From Candidatus Zipacnadia bacterium (GTDB lineage Bacteria > Armatimonadota > Zipacnadia > JALGUG01): a stretch of DNA of 48,345 bases. The position numbers and the translations under genes were made by a program. The stretch is from contig JALGUG010000012.1 in the NCBI GenBank assembly GCA_029820995.1, positions 1 through 48,345 of the forward strand, written 5' to 3'. The notes below the pieces were generated by a model, which saw only the letters and a program-made list of their open reading frames with translations, searched no databases and was not told the origin of the DNA. Positions 8,525 through 17,681 of this stretch are shown here, one piece after another (position 1 is the stretch's first letter; every line of letters begins with the position of its first letter).

Positions 8525-8558
8525 CCCTCTGCTGCGGCGCGATGCGGTTCCCAGAGGG
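8525..8558. terminator. Possible terminator hairpin between convergent genes
   Basis: CCCTCTG (8525-8531) pairs perfectly with CAGAGGG (8552-8558) in the 69-base gap between convergent genes. There is no U-run, so only the position argues for termination. Confidence 0.3.
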
Positions 8559-8586
8559 TTGCAGGGCGAGGCGAAGCCGCTGCTGC

Positions 8587-10323
8587 CTACAATCTGTCCC
8601 CCAGCTCCTGCCGCACTGCCACGAACACTGCGACGGCCTCGGGATCGAACTGCGTGCCCGCACAGCGCTGCAGTTCTTCCTCCGCCGCCTCCGGGGTCCG
8701 GGGCGGCTGGTAGGGCCTGCCGCCGATCATCACACAGAAGGCGTCCACCGTGGCCACGATCCGCGCCTCGACCGGGATCTGCTCACCGGCCAGCCCATCG
8801 GGATAGCCGCTGCCGTCCCACCACTCGTGGTGATGCCGCAAGGCCTGCGACACACGCTTCATCGTCGGGTGGCTGATGTTCTTGACGATCTCCGCGCCCA
8901 GAATTGGGTGCTGGCGCATGATCTCCCATTCCGCGGCGGTTAGCGGTCCCGGTTTGTCCAAGATGGAGGCCGGAATGCCGATCTTGCCGAAGTCGTGCAG
9001 CACCGCCGTCAGGTGTAGGCTCTCGCGGATGGCCGCCGGCAGCCCCATGCGTTCGGCCACCACGGCACAGAGACGGGCCACGCGCCGCGAGTGGCCCTGT
9101 GTATATGGATGGCTGGCATCCAGAGCCGCTGCCAGCGCGTCCACGGTGCTAACGAACAGCTCCCGCGTAGACGCCAGCAATTTGGCATTCTGGACCGCAA
9201 TCGCGGCCCAACTGGCCAGCGTGCACAGCAGCTCCAGGTGGTGCTCGTCAAACTGACCGCCGCCCCGAGGATTGAGCACTTCCAGCACGCCCAGAAGCTG
9301 ATCCTTAATCTTCATCGGCGCGGCCAAGATGCTTCGCGTCTTGAAGTGTGTCTGCTCGTCAACGCTGCCGGTGAATCGCGGGTCCTTCGAGGTGTCGGCG
9401 ACCAGTAGCGGCTGCCCGTGCTGGGCCACCCAGCCGGCCACCCCCTCCCCGACCGGAATGCGCAGCTCCTTGACCGCTTCGCCCTTCTCCCCCGTCGCTA
9501 CGGTGAACGCCAGGTACTCACCGCTGTCATCGAGCTGCATGCAGGCGCTGGCCTCGGCGTTCAACACCTCGGCGGCCATGGTCATCGTCGTATCCAGCAG
9601 CTCATCGAGTTCCGTTGCCCCGCTCACGGCCTGTCCCACGCCGATGAACAGCCCCAACTCCCGAATGCGCCGCTCCGAGTCCAGATAGGCGTGGGCCCGC
9701 TGGATCGCCACGGCCGCCAGACTGGCCAGCGGCTCCAGCAGCCTCAGGTCCGCTTCATCAAAGGGGTGCCCATCTTTGCGGTTGAGCACCTCAATGACGC
9801 CGATGAGCTCGCCGCCGGCGGTCATCGGCACTGCCAGCATGGTCCGCGTTTCGTATCCGATCTCCGCGGGAATGTCATGGCGATGCCGGGGGTCCTGGGC
9901 CGCGTCCGCAACGATTGCGGGCTGCCCGGTCTCCGCCACCCAGCCGGCAATGCCCTCGCCCGGCCCCAGCTCAAATCGCTTGACCTCCTCGCCCTTCTCG
10001 CCCGTGGCGACCTCGAAGTGCAGCTTGCCGGTTGCGGGGTCGCGCAGCATCAGCGACCCGGCGTCCGCTCCGACACTCGCGGTGATCACGTTCGTCAGCA
10101 GCCGCGGCAACTCTGTCAGGTTCGCCGCGCTGACGAGCGTGGTGCCGGCGGCTTCCAGAGCCTCCACCCGCCGGCGCAGGCTCGCGTTCTCCTGCCGCAG
10201 GAGCTGCAGATCCCGGCTGCGCCTCAGCAGCGCCCGCTGCAGAGCGCGCAGCTCACGTGGGCCTCCGCTGCCCGCCTCGGCGAGCTCGTCAGCGCCCTGA
10301 TCGGTCCGGCCGGGTCCCTCCAT
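8587..10323 (-). CDS. GAF-GAF-HD-GYP cyclic di-GMP phosphodiesterase
   Basis: 578 residues from the ATG at 10323, chosen because GAGGAAG lies nine bases upstream; the longer frame reads through the cyclase gene. Order: a short coiled coil (about 20-55), GAF domain 1 (about 60-205), GAF domain 2 (about 225-375), then HD-GYP. Both GAF domains share FEVATGEKGE/FTVATGEKGE and GEGIAGWVAETGQPAI-type signatures, so they are duplicates. In the output domain H443-D444 (LHDFGKIGIP), HHHE (497-500) and DGSGYPDG (504-511) keep the metal ligands and GYP motif, so hydrolysis of c-di-GMP is expected. The gene overlaps the 3' end of the adenylate cyclase gene by 35 bases, implying coupled translation. No membrane segment, so it senses in the cytoplasm. 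Confidence 0.92.
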   Translation of the reverse strand: MEGPGRTDQGADELAEAGSGGPRELRALQRALLRRSRDLQLLRQENASLRRRVEALEAAGTTLVSAANLTELPRLLTNVITASVGADAGSLMLRDPATGKLHFEVATGEKGEEVKRFELGPGEGIAGWVAETGQPAIVADAAQDPRHRHDIPAEIGYETRTMLAVPMTAGGELIGVIEVLNRKDGHPFDEADLRLLEPLASLAAVAIQRAHAYLDSERRIRELGLFIGVGQAVSGATELDELLDTTMTMAAEVLNAEASACMQLDDSGEYLAFTVATGEKGEAVKELRIPVGEGVAGWVAQHGQPLLVADTSKDPRFTGSVDEQTHFKTRSILAAPMKIKDQLLGVLEVLNPRGGGQFDEHHLELLCTLASWAAIAVQNAKLLASTRELFVSTVDALAAALDASHPYTQGHSRRVARLCAVVAERMGLPAAIRESLHLTAVLHDFGKIGIPASILDKPGPLTAAEWEIMRQHPILGAEIVKNISHPTMKRVSQALRHHHEWWDGSGYPDGLAGEQIPVEARIVATVDAFCVMIGGRPYQPPRTPEAAEEELQRCAGTQFDPEAVAVFVAVRQELGDRL

Positions 10324-12268
10324 TAGCGTTCGCTTCCTCGGAACTGCTCCGAATCGCGTAAATCGCCACCGGCGCAGACCTGCCCCGCACCTGCACCGTG
10401 TCCACCTGCTCCCCCTCCACCAGACCCCGGCACGCTTCGTACGTCGCCGCACTAGCCAGGATCGGCACATCATACGTCTTGGTCAGCTCTTGCAACCGCC
10501 AGGCCAGGTTGACGTCATCACCAATCACCGTATACTGCATTCGCAAATCCGATCCGACATTGCCCGCCACTGCCTCGCCGGTATGCAGGCCCATCCCGAC
10601 CCGCAGCTCCGGCACCCCCTGAAACGCCCACTCGTCCTGGTGCAGACGCACCTGCCGCTGCATCTCCAGGGCGGCCTGCACAGCCCGCTGCGCATGATCG
10701 GGCTGGTCGCTGGGCGCATTCCACACCGCCATGATAGCATCTCCCATGTACTTGTCCAGCGTCCCCTCGAATTTCCAGATCACCTCGTGCATCAGCGTGA
10801 AGTACCGGTTGAGCAGCGCGACCACGTCCTCGGGCTGCAGATGCTCCGACATCGGCGTGAAGTCACGAATGTCGGTGAACAGAACCGTCACAGGTCGTCG
10901 CTCTCCGCCCAAACCGGCGGTCCCCGAAGTGGCCAGCAGCGCCTCCACCACCTGCGGCGGTACATAGCGGCCGAAGCTGGCGCGCAGCCGCGCGCGCTCC
11001 CGTTCTCCGGTCGCCAGCCGGTACACCAGGGCGGCCACGTAGGCCAATCCCACCGCCAGATTCTGCGACACCATCCCGACAATGATTGAGCGGTGGGCGA
11101 ACAGCCACACCGCGGCATAGTCGTACCCCGCCAGGATCGCAGCGCCGGCCACCGCCCCCGCCAGCGGCGACAGCCGCGGCGCGACCAGTCCAATCAGCAG
11201 GGCCAGCAGCACAACCACGAGCGCATCCCCGCTTCCCCGGACTTCGTGCAAGAACCGGTTGTCCAAGATATTGGCCAGACCATTGGCCTGGTCCTCCACG
11301 CCAAAGAACACGGGAGAGAAGGGATTCGGCCGGAGATCGTACAGTCCCGGCGCCGTCGCGCCGACCAGGACGATCTTCCCGGCGAACTGCTCCCGCAGCC
11401 GCGCGGGCCTGTTCGGGCCATCCAGCACAACGTCCGCTAAGGAGACGAAGGGAAAGGTGTTGCCCGGTCCAGCGAAGTTGATGACAGTATAGCCGTGCCG
11501 ATTGATCGGAATCCGCCGCTTGCCGCCCAGGTCAATGAACTGCCCGCCCTCAACCCGGACCTCCGAGCTGTCCACCCCTAGCACTTCGGCCGCCAGTGCA
11601 AGCGCCAGCGAGGGATAAACTCGCCCCTCGCAGCCCGCCAGGAACAGCGCGGTGCGGAAAACGCCGTCCGGCGACACCGGCAGATTGGCGAAACCCAGGC
11701 CCGCGCTCGCCTCGGCGATTGGGACCAACGGCGGACTCAAACCCTCGAACGTCGGCAGTGTGCCGCCCCCATGAATGGTCGGCCTCCAGGCGTGCCGGTC
11801 CAGCGCCGCCAGCTCTGCCGAAGTCAGTGTCTTGTCCTCGCGCCGGTGTTCGTACAGCGCGTGCACCACATTCCCCGCCCGCCGCGTGGCCTCCGCCAGC
11901 GCCCGATCACCCTCCGGATCGGCTGCGTTGGGGTCCGTGAAGAAGATATCAAAGCCGATTGCTTTCGCCCCGGCTTCATGCAGCACGTTGATCAGGTCCG
12001 CCGAGACCTGCCGCGAGCAAGGCCAACACCCCAGACGACGCGTGGTAGCTTCGTCTACCGTCACGATAACGACATCCGTAGACGGCGGACGAGCACCGCG
12101 CTTTCTGAACCGGTAGTCCACCGTCTTCAGCTCGAACCGCTGAAGCAGAATGCTGATGGGCAGGAAGCCGACGCGTGCCAGCACCAGCACCAGCAGCGCG
12201 CTGCCCAGCGCCAGACCCACGGGCACAAGACGCCGACCAGACGTGCGCGCTAGCACGGATAGATCCAT
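10289..12268 (-). CDS. CHASE2-domain class III adenylate cyclase
   Basis: 659 residues; the ATG at 12268 has GAGG eight bases upstream, better placed than the GTG at 12277. A first TM (about 15-36) leads into an extracytoplasmic CHASE2 sensor (about 40-330; VVIVTVDEATTRRLG, IGFDIFFTDPN, IVLVGATAPGLYDL), then three TM helices (about 345-430) and the catalytic domain. D466 (VLFTDIRDF) and D510 (YMGDAIMAVW) bind metal; K506 and D585 (IGDDVN) are the adenine-selecting pair; N587 and R591 (NLAWRL) stabilise the transition state. All are present, so an active ATP cyclase making cAMP is expected. It is co-transcribed with the HD-GYP gene and divergent from a FecR-domain gene, a partnership often seen with CHASE2 cyclases. 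Confidence 0.93.
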   Translation of the reverse strand: MDLSVLARTSGRRLVPVGLALGSALLVLVLARVGFLPISILLQRFELKTVDYRFRKRGARPPSTDVVIVTVDEATTRRLGCWPCSRQVSADLINVLHEAGAKAIGFDIFFTDPNAADPEGDRALAEATRRAGNVVHALYEHRREDKTLTSAELAALDRHAWRPTIHGGGTLPTFEGLSPPLVPIAEASAGLGFANLPVSPDGVFRTALFLAGCEGRVYPSLALALAAEVLGVDSSEVRVEGGQFIDLGGKRRIPINRHGYTVINFAGPGNTFPFVSLADVVLDGPNRPARLREQFAGKIVLVGATAPGLYDLRPNPFSPVFFGVEDQANGLANILDNRFLHEVRGSGDALVVVLLALLIGLVAPRLSPLAGAVAGAAILAGYDYAAVWLFAHRSIIVGMVSQNLAVGLAYVAALVYRLATGERERARLRASFGRYVPPQVVEALLATSGTAGLGGERRPVTVLFTDIRDFTPMSEHLQPEDVVALLNRYFTLMHEVIWKFEGTLDKYMGDAIMAVWNAPSDQPDHAQRAVQAALEMQRQVRLHQDEWAFQGVPELRVGMGLHTGEAVAGNVGSDLRMQYTVIGDDVNLAWRLQELTKTYDVPILASAATYEACRGLVEGEQVDTVQVRGRSAPVAIYAIRSSSEEANANGGTRPDRSGR

Positions 12269-12291
12269 CGCCCACACCTCAGCGGCCGCCG

Positions 12292-12319
12292 TTTAGCGGC
12301 TTGCCCAATCGGGTATAAG
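12292..12319 (+). promoter_or_regulatory. Possible promoter of the FecR-domain gene
   Basis: TTTAGC (12292-12297) and TATAAG (12314-12319) are 16 bases apart; the -10 is good and the -35 poor. It lies in the 204-base gap between divergent genes and would give a long leader of about 150 bases. Confidence 0.35.
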
Positions 12320-12472
12320 AACTGGTGCAGTTCCCTGGCCAGCGGCCTGTTCGCCAACGCTGTCCCGGGGACCTGGCGCAGGTCCGTCGTGGGCGTCAAA
12401 GCAGTGGCCTTTGGTGGCTGCTCGCTGCATGCGGGCTGGAGGCTCGCATGACTGCCTCTCGGGAGCCCTGAG

Positions 12473-13402
12473 ATGCGGAAGTACGTCGTCCTCTTCGTGA
12501 TGGTCGCGCTTATTCTCGTCTTTACCTCCCTTTCCCTGACCGGGTCGCTGTTTGTCGTTCAGCGTCTGGCTGGGATTCACGATCCGCAGGGCACAGTTGA
12601 GCTCAAGCGCGCCGGTTCCTCCGATTGGCGCCCTATCGCCGACATCAAGACCGTCAAAGCCGGCGACACGGTCCGAACCGGCGGCGGCAGCTCCGTGGAA
12701 CTGAGCTGGGTGGATGGGACGCGCATGGCCCTGGCCGAGAACACCGAGCTGGTCGTGCGCAAGTTCACCTTCAACACCGCCAAGCAGGTCTCCACCAGCC
12801 TGTTCTCGCTTCGCCTCGGCCGCATCTGGATCCGTCTGGTGGACACGCTCCGGGCCGGCTCTAAGTTCGAGGTGGCCACGCCGACCGCTACCGCCGGCGT
12901 CCGCGGCACGCTCTTCTCCGTCGCAGTCGGCCTCGAGGGGCGCACCGAGATCAGCGTCTACGAGGGCGAGGTTGCCGTCCGAACTGGAGAGCGCACAATT
13001 ACCGTTCCGGCGGGCCAAAAGCTGGCTTCCGGCCGGGAGCAAGAGAGCCGAGTCGTTCGCCTCTCCGAGCAGGAGCTCGATGAGTGGGCGGCCCACGAGG
13101 ATATTGTTGCTCCCTTCCTGCAGATCACGGGCGTCACCTTCTCGCCCGGCGCCGGGGCGCGCCAAGCGACCGTGGACGTCGAGAGCGAGCCGGGCGCCCA
13201 GGTGAAGGTCGGCGACGCGACCGTTGACCTCGACGAACGCGGCCAGGGACGGGCCGTGGTCACGGTCCCGCCGGACGCTCAGTCGCTGCGCATCGTGGCG
13301 CGCGACCGGCGTGGCGTCGAATCCGTCCGCGAGGTCTCCCTCGAAACCGGTGAGGTTAGCACGCCCGCCCACCAGGAGAAGCCTTCGCCGGCAGCCCAGT
13401 GA
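12473..13402 (+). CDS. FecR-domain protein, membrane-anchored
   Basis: 309 residues; GGGAG precedes the ATG. One N-terminal TM helix (residues about 5-30) serves as signal anchor. The FecR domain follows (about 40-175): GDTVRTGGGSSVELSWVDGT, the ATPTATAGVRGTLFSV core and VYEGEVAVRTG. It ends in a beta-sandwich-like segment (about 215-295) and a Pro/Gln-rich tail. FecR domains sense or bind at the periplasmic face; classical FecR controls a sigma factor, but no FecI-type sigma is present here and the topology is that of the stand-alone FecR proteins found with CHASE2 cyclases. A role in presenting a signal to the neighbouring cyclase is inference. Confidence 0.87.
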   Translation: MRKYVVLFVMVALILVFTSLSLTGSLFVVQRLAGIHDPQGTVELKRAGSSDWRPIADIKTVKAGDTVRTGGGSSVELSWVDGTRMALAENTELVVRKFTFNTAKQVSTSLFSLRLGRIWIRLVDTLRAGSKFEVATPTATAGVRGTLFSVAVGLEGRTEISVYEGEVAVRTGERTITVPAGQKLASGREQESRVVRLSEQELDEWAAHEDIVAPFLQITGVTFSPGAGARQATVDVESEPGAQVKVGDATVDLDERGQGRAVVTVPPDAQSLRIVARDRRGVESVREVSLETGEVSTPAHQEKPSPAAQ

Positions 13403-13421
13403 GCCGGCACGCTAACGTGAC

Positions 13422-13459
13422 GACAGCGCTCGCCGACCGGCGGGCGCCGTCTTGCTGTC
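13422..13459. terminator. Possible hairpin between convergent genes
   Basis: GACAGC (13422-13427) pairs with GCTGTC (13454-13459), with an inner GCC/GGC pairing, in the 72-base gap between two convergent genes. No clear U-run. Confidence 0.3.
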
Positions 13460-13474
13460 TGTCGAGGGCGGACA

Positions 13475-14794
13475 CTAATCGTCGGCCAGCGCGTCCGCCA
13501 TGATCTGGGAGACGTGCAACACCTCGACGGGCACATGGAAGCGCCGCGCACCATACTGAAGCTGAATCATGCAAGCCGGGCACGAGGTGACCAGCTCCGT
13601 GGCCTCCGTGCGCGACACGTTCCGCATCTTGCGCTCCAGCACTTTCATCGAGAGCTCAAAGTGCGCGATGTTATAGGACCCGCTCCCGCCGCAGCACCAG
13701 TCGGCCTCCGGCAGCGGGTCCAGTGTCACGCCCGGGACCGCCTGCAGCAGCTCCCGGGGTTCACGCGTCAGGTCCTGATGCCGCGACAGATGGCACGGAT
13801 CGTGATACGTGACTACGCGCCTCTTGCGCTCCACCATCTCGGGAGGGCCCAGCTCGGCCAGCAACGCGTTGAAGTCGCGAACCCGCCCGGCAAACCGCTC
13901 CGCCTCCTCCGCCCAGTGCTCATCACCGGCCAGCAGCTCGCCATACTTCGAGAGCATTGAGCTGCAGCTCCCACAATCCGTCACCACGTAGTCGAAATCG
14001 CCCTTGCGGTACACCTCCAGATTCTGCCGCGCCAGGCGTCGCGCCGCCTCCTTGTCGCCATAGGCGTACGCCGGCTGTCCGCAGCAGTTGTTCGGGAGCA
14101 CCTCAATCCGGCAGCCCGCAGCCTGCAGTACGCGCAGCGAGGCGGCGGCCGCGTCCGGAAGCTGGTAGTTCAGTCCGCAGCTAACGAAGTATGCGACCTT
14201 CACACGCGGCCTTTCCGGCTGCCGCGCCAACAATTCCGGCAGGCGGTCGGTCAGGAACTTGCGCGGCATGTTCTCCACCAGGTCTTCCGCAGCGTGAAGC
14301 TGCGGACTGATGATCCGCAGTAGACCCAGGCGCCGCGCCAGGGCGGACATGCGGCTCCGCTTCCCCAGCGCCAACAGACGCACATACCGCGTGAGCTTGT
14401 CAGGGTGCGGCAGCAAATCGTGAAAGATCCGACGCAAGATCGCGGGCTCGCCCTGACTCTTCAAGAGTGCTTCTCGGTCGGCGACCACGATCTCCGAGAC
14501 ATCCACTGCAGTTTGGCAAGCTACGGTGCAGGCGCCACACAGCAGGCACTCCGTCACCGGCTGCACCAGTTGATCGTCCAGCGCCAGCCGGCCGGCGATC
14601 ACTGCCGAGGTCAGAACATTGCGCCCCCTGGCACTGCACAGCTCCAGTCCCGTCGCACGGTACGTCGGGCACGATTGCAGGCAGAACCCGCAGCGATTGC
14701 ACTTGGCCAGCTCATCGGCTGTGGTCTCAAGGGTGGTGAAAGGCTTCATGCTCGTTCCGTGCTCCGACGGCCGGGCGAAATGCTCGGCTCTCAT
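13475..14794 (-). CDS. glcF: Glycolate oxidase iron-sulfur subunit (GlcF)
   Basis: 439 residues from the ATG at 14794, which overlaps the stop of the preceding flavoprotein gene (ATGA), a coupling signal; the ATG at 14749 is an alternative giving 424 residues. Two ferredoxin-type 4Fe-4S motifs come first: CNRCGFCLQSCP (C32, 35, 38, 42) and CLLCGACTVACQ (C83, 86, 89, 93). Two CCG domains follow, CGLNYQLP with NNCCGQP, and DPCHLSRHQ with DWCCGGSGSYN, matching GlcF and related lactate/glycerol-phosphate oxidoreductase subunits. It would take electrons from the GlcDE flavoprotein and pass them to the quinone pool at the membrane. GlcF rather than LutA or GlpC is favoured by the fused GlcD-GlcE partner. 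Confidence 0.9.
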   Translation of the reverse strand: MRAEHFARPSEHGTSMKPFTTLETTADELAKCNRCGFCLQSCPTYRATGLELCSARGRNVLTSAVIAGRLALDDQLVQPVTECLLCGACTVACQTAVDVSEIVVADREALLKSQGEPAILRRIFHDLLPHPDKLTRYVRLLALGKRSRMSALARRLGLLRIISPQLHAAEDLVENMPRKFLTDRLPELLARQPERPRVKVAYFVSCGLNYQLPDAAAASLRVLQAAGCRIEVLPNNCCGQPAYAYGDKEAARRLARQNLEVYRKGDFDYVVTDCGSCSSMLSKYGELLAGDEHWAEEAERFAGRVRDFNALLAELGPPEMVERKRRVVTYHDPCHLSRHQDLTREPRELLQAVPGVTLDPLPEADWCCGGSGSYNIAHFELSMKVLERKMRNVSRTEATELVTSCPACMIQLQYGARRFHVPVEVLHVSQIMADALADD

Positions 14795-17550
14795 CGGTCT
14801 TCCCGTTCTGCAGTTACCAGCCGTCCCGCGCCGCTCAACTCCGGTAGCAGGCCGTCCGGGTCCCACGCCGCTTTGACCCGCCGCCACAGCTCCACCACAC
14901 CCGCGGGCATCTCCCAGACCGGGTCGCCCGGCCAGCCCAACGGCGGCTCCGGCTGGACGTGGCCTCCGAGGTCTCGCGCCGCCTGGGCAATGCCGCTCCA
15001 CGCCTGATCGGTCGCCTCTTGCGCCGGCTCGTCGGCGCCCAACGTGGCCTGGACGATGCCGTTGCCTGCACTGGCGCGCAGCGCGCAGTCCAACCCCGCC
15101 TCTTGAGCCGCGATCTGAACTCGTGTCATCGCTTCGCCCACCCGAGCAATCGGCACGGCCACCTTCGCGGCACAGGCATCGTGCGCCCAATCCCCGGAGC
15201 CGAGAGCCGCATGGGCCGCCCACATTGCCTCCGCCGTCTCGCCTTCAAGCCGTTCCGTCCAGACCGCCGAGCTGGCGTGCCGTGGAAGATCGTCCAACTG
15301 TCGCGCCACTGATTCGGCCGGACCCTCCAGTGCGATCAGCATCAAGTACTCCGGCTCGGAAGCTTGCGGCAGTACGTCGTAGTGCCAGCTCAACAGATCG
15401 CGGGCGCAAGGGTTCAGCAGCTCCAGAGTCGCCGGCTCGAGCTGCGTGCGCAGCAGCCGCAGGGCCGCCTCCACCGCACCCGTCTGATTCCTGAAGGCGC
15501 ACGCGAACGTTGCCGATGCTTCCGGTAGCGGCAGCGCCCGCAGCGTCGCCTCGCAGATCACTCCCAGCGTGCCGCGCGAGCCGATCAGGAGCTTCACCAG
15601 GTCATAGCCCGCCACGTTCTTGACCGTGATGCCCCCGCAGCGCACCATCTGCCCGTCCGTCCGCGCGACCCGCAGGCCCAGCGTCAGGTCCCGGGCCGTG
15701 CCGTAGCGCAGCCGGCGCGGACCGCTGGAGTTCGCGGCCAGCACGCCCCCCAGCGTCGCCCCCTCATCCAACCACGGCGGGTCCAGCGGAATTTGCTGCC
15801 CCTGTTTGGCCAGCGCTCGTTGGAGATCGGACAGCTTCACTCCCGCCTGGGCCGTCACCACCAGGTTATCGTGGTCCAGGTCCACCATCTGGTCCAGATC
15901 CGACGTCGTCACCGACAACGCTTTCTCCGCCGGCGGCAGGCTCGCGATCTTCGTACCCCGGCCAAACACAAACAGCGAAGCCGCGTGCCCTTGCGCCCAG
16001 GCCAGGCACTGCTGCACTTCCTCATAGCTCCGGGGCGAGAGCTGCGTCGCGTGCAGACTTGGATCCTCCGCGACCACAACCTCCGCCGGCCCGAGGATCT
16101 CCCGGAACCCTTGAATGAAATCCAGTTCCTCGTCGGGCAACACCAGACGTTCGGGTTTCGGCTCGACGGCGGGGAAGATCTTCTCGGGGTTGGCCAATCC
16201 GTCGGGGTCAAAAGCCTCCTTCACGCGAAGTTGGGTCTCGATGTCCGTCGGGCTGAACATCAGCAACATCGCTTTCTTCTTCTCCAGCCCGATGCCGTGC
16301 TCGCCCGATAGCACCCCCCCGCACTCCACCGCCAGCCGCGTGATCTCGGCATTGGCCTGCATCACGCGTTCCATCATCTCCTCGTCCCGCTGGTCGAACA
16401 GGATGTTGGGGTGCAGGTTCCCGTCGCCGGCGTGAAACACGTTGCCGATGTCCAGGTTGTATTTGGCGCCGAGCTCCCGCACCAGCCCCAACATCCGGGG
16501 CAGCTCAGTGCGCGGCACAGTTACGTCCGTGGTCAGCTTGTTGGGCGCCAGACGCGCCACTGCGCCGAAGGCCCCGCGCCGCCCTTGCCACAGCAGCTCG
16601 CGCTCCTCCGGATCGTGCGCCCATTTGATGTGACGACAGCCGTTCCGCTCGCAGATCTCGCGCACCCGGTCCACCTGCCGCTGAATGCCCTCCCGCAGCC
16701 CATCCACCTCCACGATCAGGACCGCCTCCGCATCCAGAGGATATCCGGCATGGGTCGCTTCCTCCACTGCCCGGAGAATGAACTTGTCCATCATCTCCAA
16801 CGTGGCCGGCACAATGCCCGCCGCGATGATGTCCGACACCGCCTGCCCCGCGGCCACCAGCGAATCGAAAACCACCAACATCGTGGCTGTAACTTCAGCC
16901 AGGCGCATGATCCGGCACGTGATCTCGGTGCAGATCCCCAATGTGCCCTCGCTGCCCACAAACAGCCCGGTAAAGTCATATCCCGGCGGGTCCAGGGCCT
17001 TGCCGCCAAACCGCGTGACTTGCCCGCCCGGGAGTACCACCTCCAGCCCGAGCACGTGATTCGTTGTGACTCCGTACTTGAAGCAGTGCGGCCCCCCGGC
17101 GTTCTCCGCGATGTTGCCGCCCAACGTACAGACGTTTTGGCTGGCGGGATCGGGAGCGTAGAAGTACCCCTCGTCCAGCGCCTCCAGCTCGGTCTGCAGA
17201 TCGAAGTTGAGCACCCCGGGCTGGACGACGGCGCGCAGGTTCGCGGTGTCGAGGTCCAAGATCTTGTCCATCCGAGCCAGCTCGATCAGCACGCCGCCCG
17301 CAATCGCTACAGAGCCGCCGGACAGGTTCGTCCCCGACCCCCGTGCCGTGAACGGCACGCCCAGGGACGCACACAGCGCCACGACGCCGGCTACTTGCTC
17401 GGTGCTCTCCACCATGGCCACTGCCTGCGGTTGGTGCCGCTCGAGGCTGGCGTCATACTCGTACAGCAGGAGGTCCCGCTGCGAATGGAGCACGTTCTCA
17501 GCCGGCAGCAGCTCTTGCAGCTTCTCGACAATCTTATCCGTATCAACCAT
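14791..17550 (-). CDS. Fused glycolate oxidase FAD subunits (GlcD-GlcE fusion)
   Basis: 919 residues, twice the usual size. Residues about 1-465 form a complete GlcD-like FAD-dependent oxidase: the FAD-binding loop (ARGSGTNLSGGSV), TLGGNIAENAGGPHCFKYG, GSEGTLGICTEITCR, and the C-terminal VFHAGDGNLHPN and SGEHGIGLEKK. Residues about 475-919 form a GlcE-like second PCMH flavodomain: VFGRGTKIASLP, DEGATLGGVLAANSSGP, TVKNVAGYDLVKLLIGS and a shorter cap domain. In E. coli GlcD, GlcE and GlcF are separate and all needed to oxidise glycolate to glyoxylate; here D and E are one chain with no stop between them. It sits between an aminotransferase gene and glcF, with which it overlaps by four bases. 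The start at 17550 gives the family's usual N-terminus. Confidence 0.92.
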   Translation of the reverse strand: MVDTDKIVEKLQELLPAENVLHSQRDLLLYEYDASLERHQPQAVAMVESTEQVAGVVALCASLGVPFTARGSGTNLSGGSVAIAGGVLIELARMDKILDLDTANLRAVVQPGVLNFDLQTELEALDEGYFYAPDPASQNVCTLGGNIAENAGGPHCFKYGVTTNHVLGLEVVLPGGQVTRFGGKALDPPGYDFTGLFVGSEGTLGICTEITCRIMRLAEVTATMLVVFDSLVAAGQAVSDIIAAGIVPATLEMMDKFILRAVEEATHAGYPLDAEAVLIVEVDGLREGIQRQVDRVREICERNGCRHIKWAHDPEERELLWQGRRGAFGAVARLAPNKLTTDVTVPRTELPRMLGLVRELGAKYNLDIGNVFHAGDGNLHPNILFDQRDEEMMERVMQANAEITRLAVECGGVLSGEHGIGLEKKKAMLLMFSPTDIETQLRVKEAFDPDGLANPEKIFPAVEPKPERLVLPDEELDFIQGFREILGPAEVVVAEDPSLHATQLSPRSYEEVQQCLAWAQGHAASLFVFGRGTKIASLPPAEKALSVTTSDLDQMVDLDHDNLVVTAQAGVKLSDLQRALAKQGQQIPLDPPWLDEGATLGGVLAANSSGPRRLRYGTARDLTLGLRVARTDGQMVRCGGITVKNVAGYDLVKLLIGSRGTLGVICEATLRALPLPEASATFACAFRNQTGAVEAALRLLRTQLEPATLELLNPCARDLLSWHYDVLPQASEPEYLMLIALEGPAESVARQLDDLPRHASSAVWTERLEGETAEAMWAAHAALGSGDWAHDACAAKVAVPIARVGEAMTRVQIAAQEAGLDCALRASAGNGIVQATLGADEPAQEATDQAWSGIAQAARDLGGHVQPEPPLGWPGDPVWEMPAGVVELWRRVKAAWDPDGLLPELSGAGRLVTAEREDR

Positions 17551-17681
17551 GCTCGACCCCCGCGGGCCCCACTGCCCCTGCAGTTAACCCGCGTTTCTTG
17601 CCTTCACCTTACGCGAGGAAGGGCCGGACTGCTGAGCGACTGCGTAGCGGCCCAAACATCCGGCCCGCCAGCAGCCCGCTC

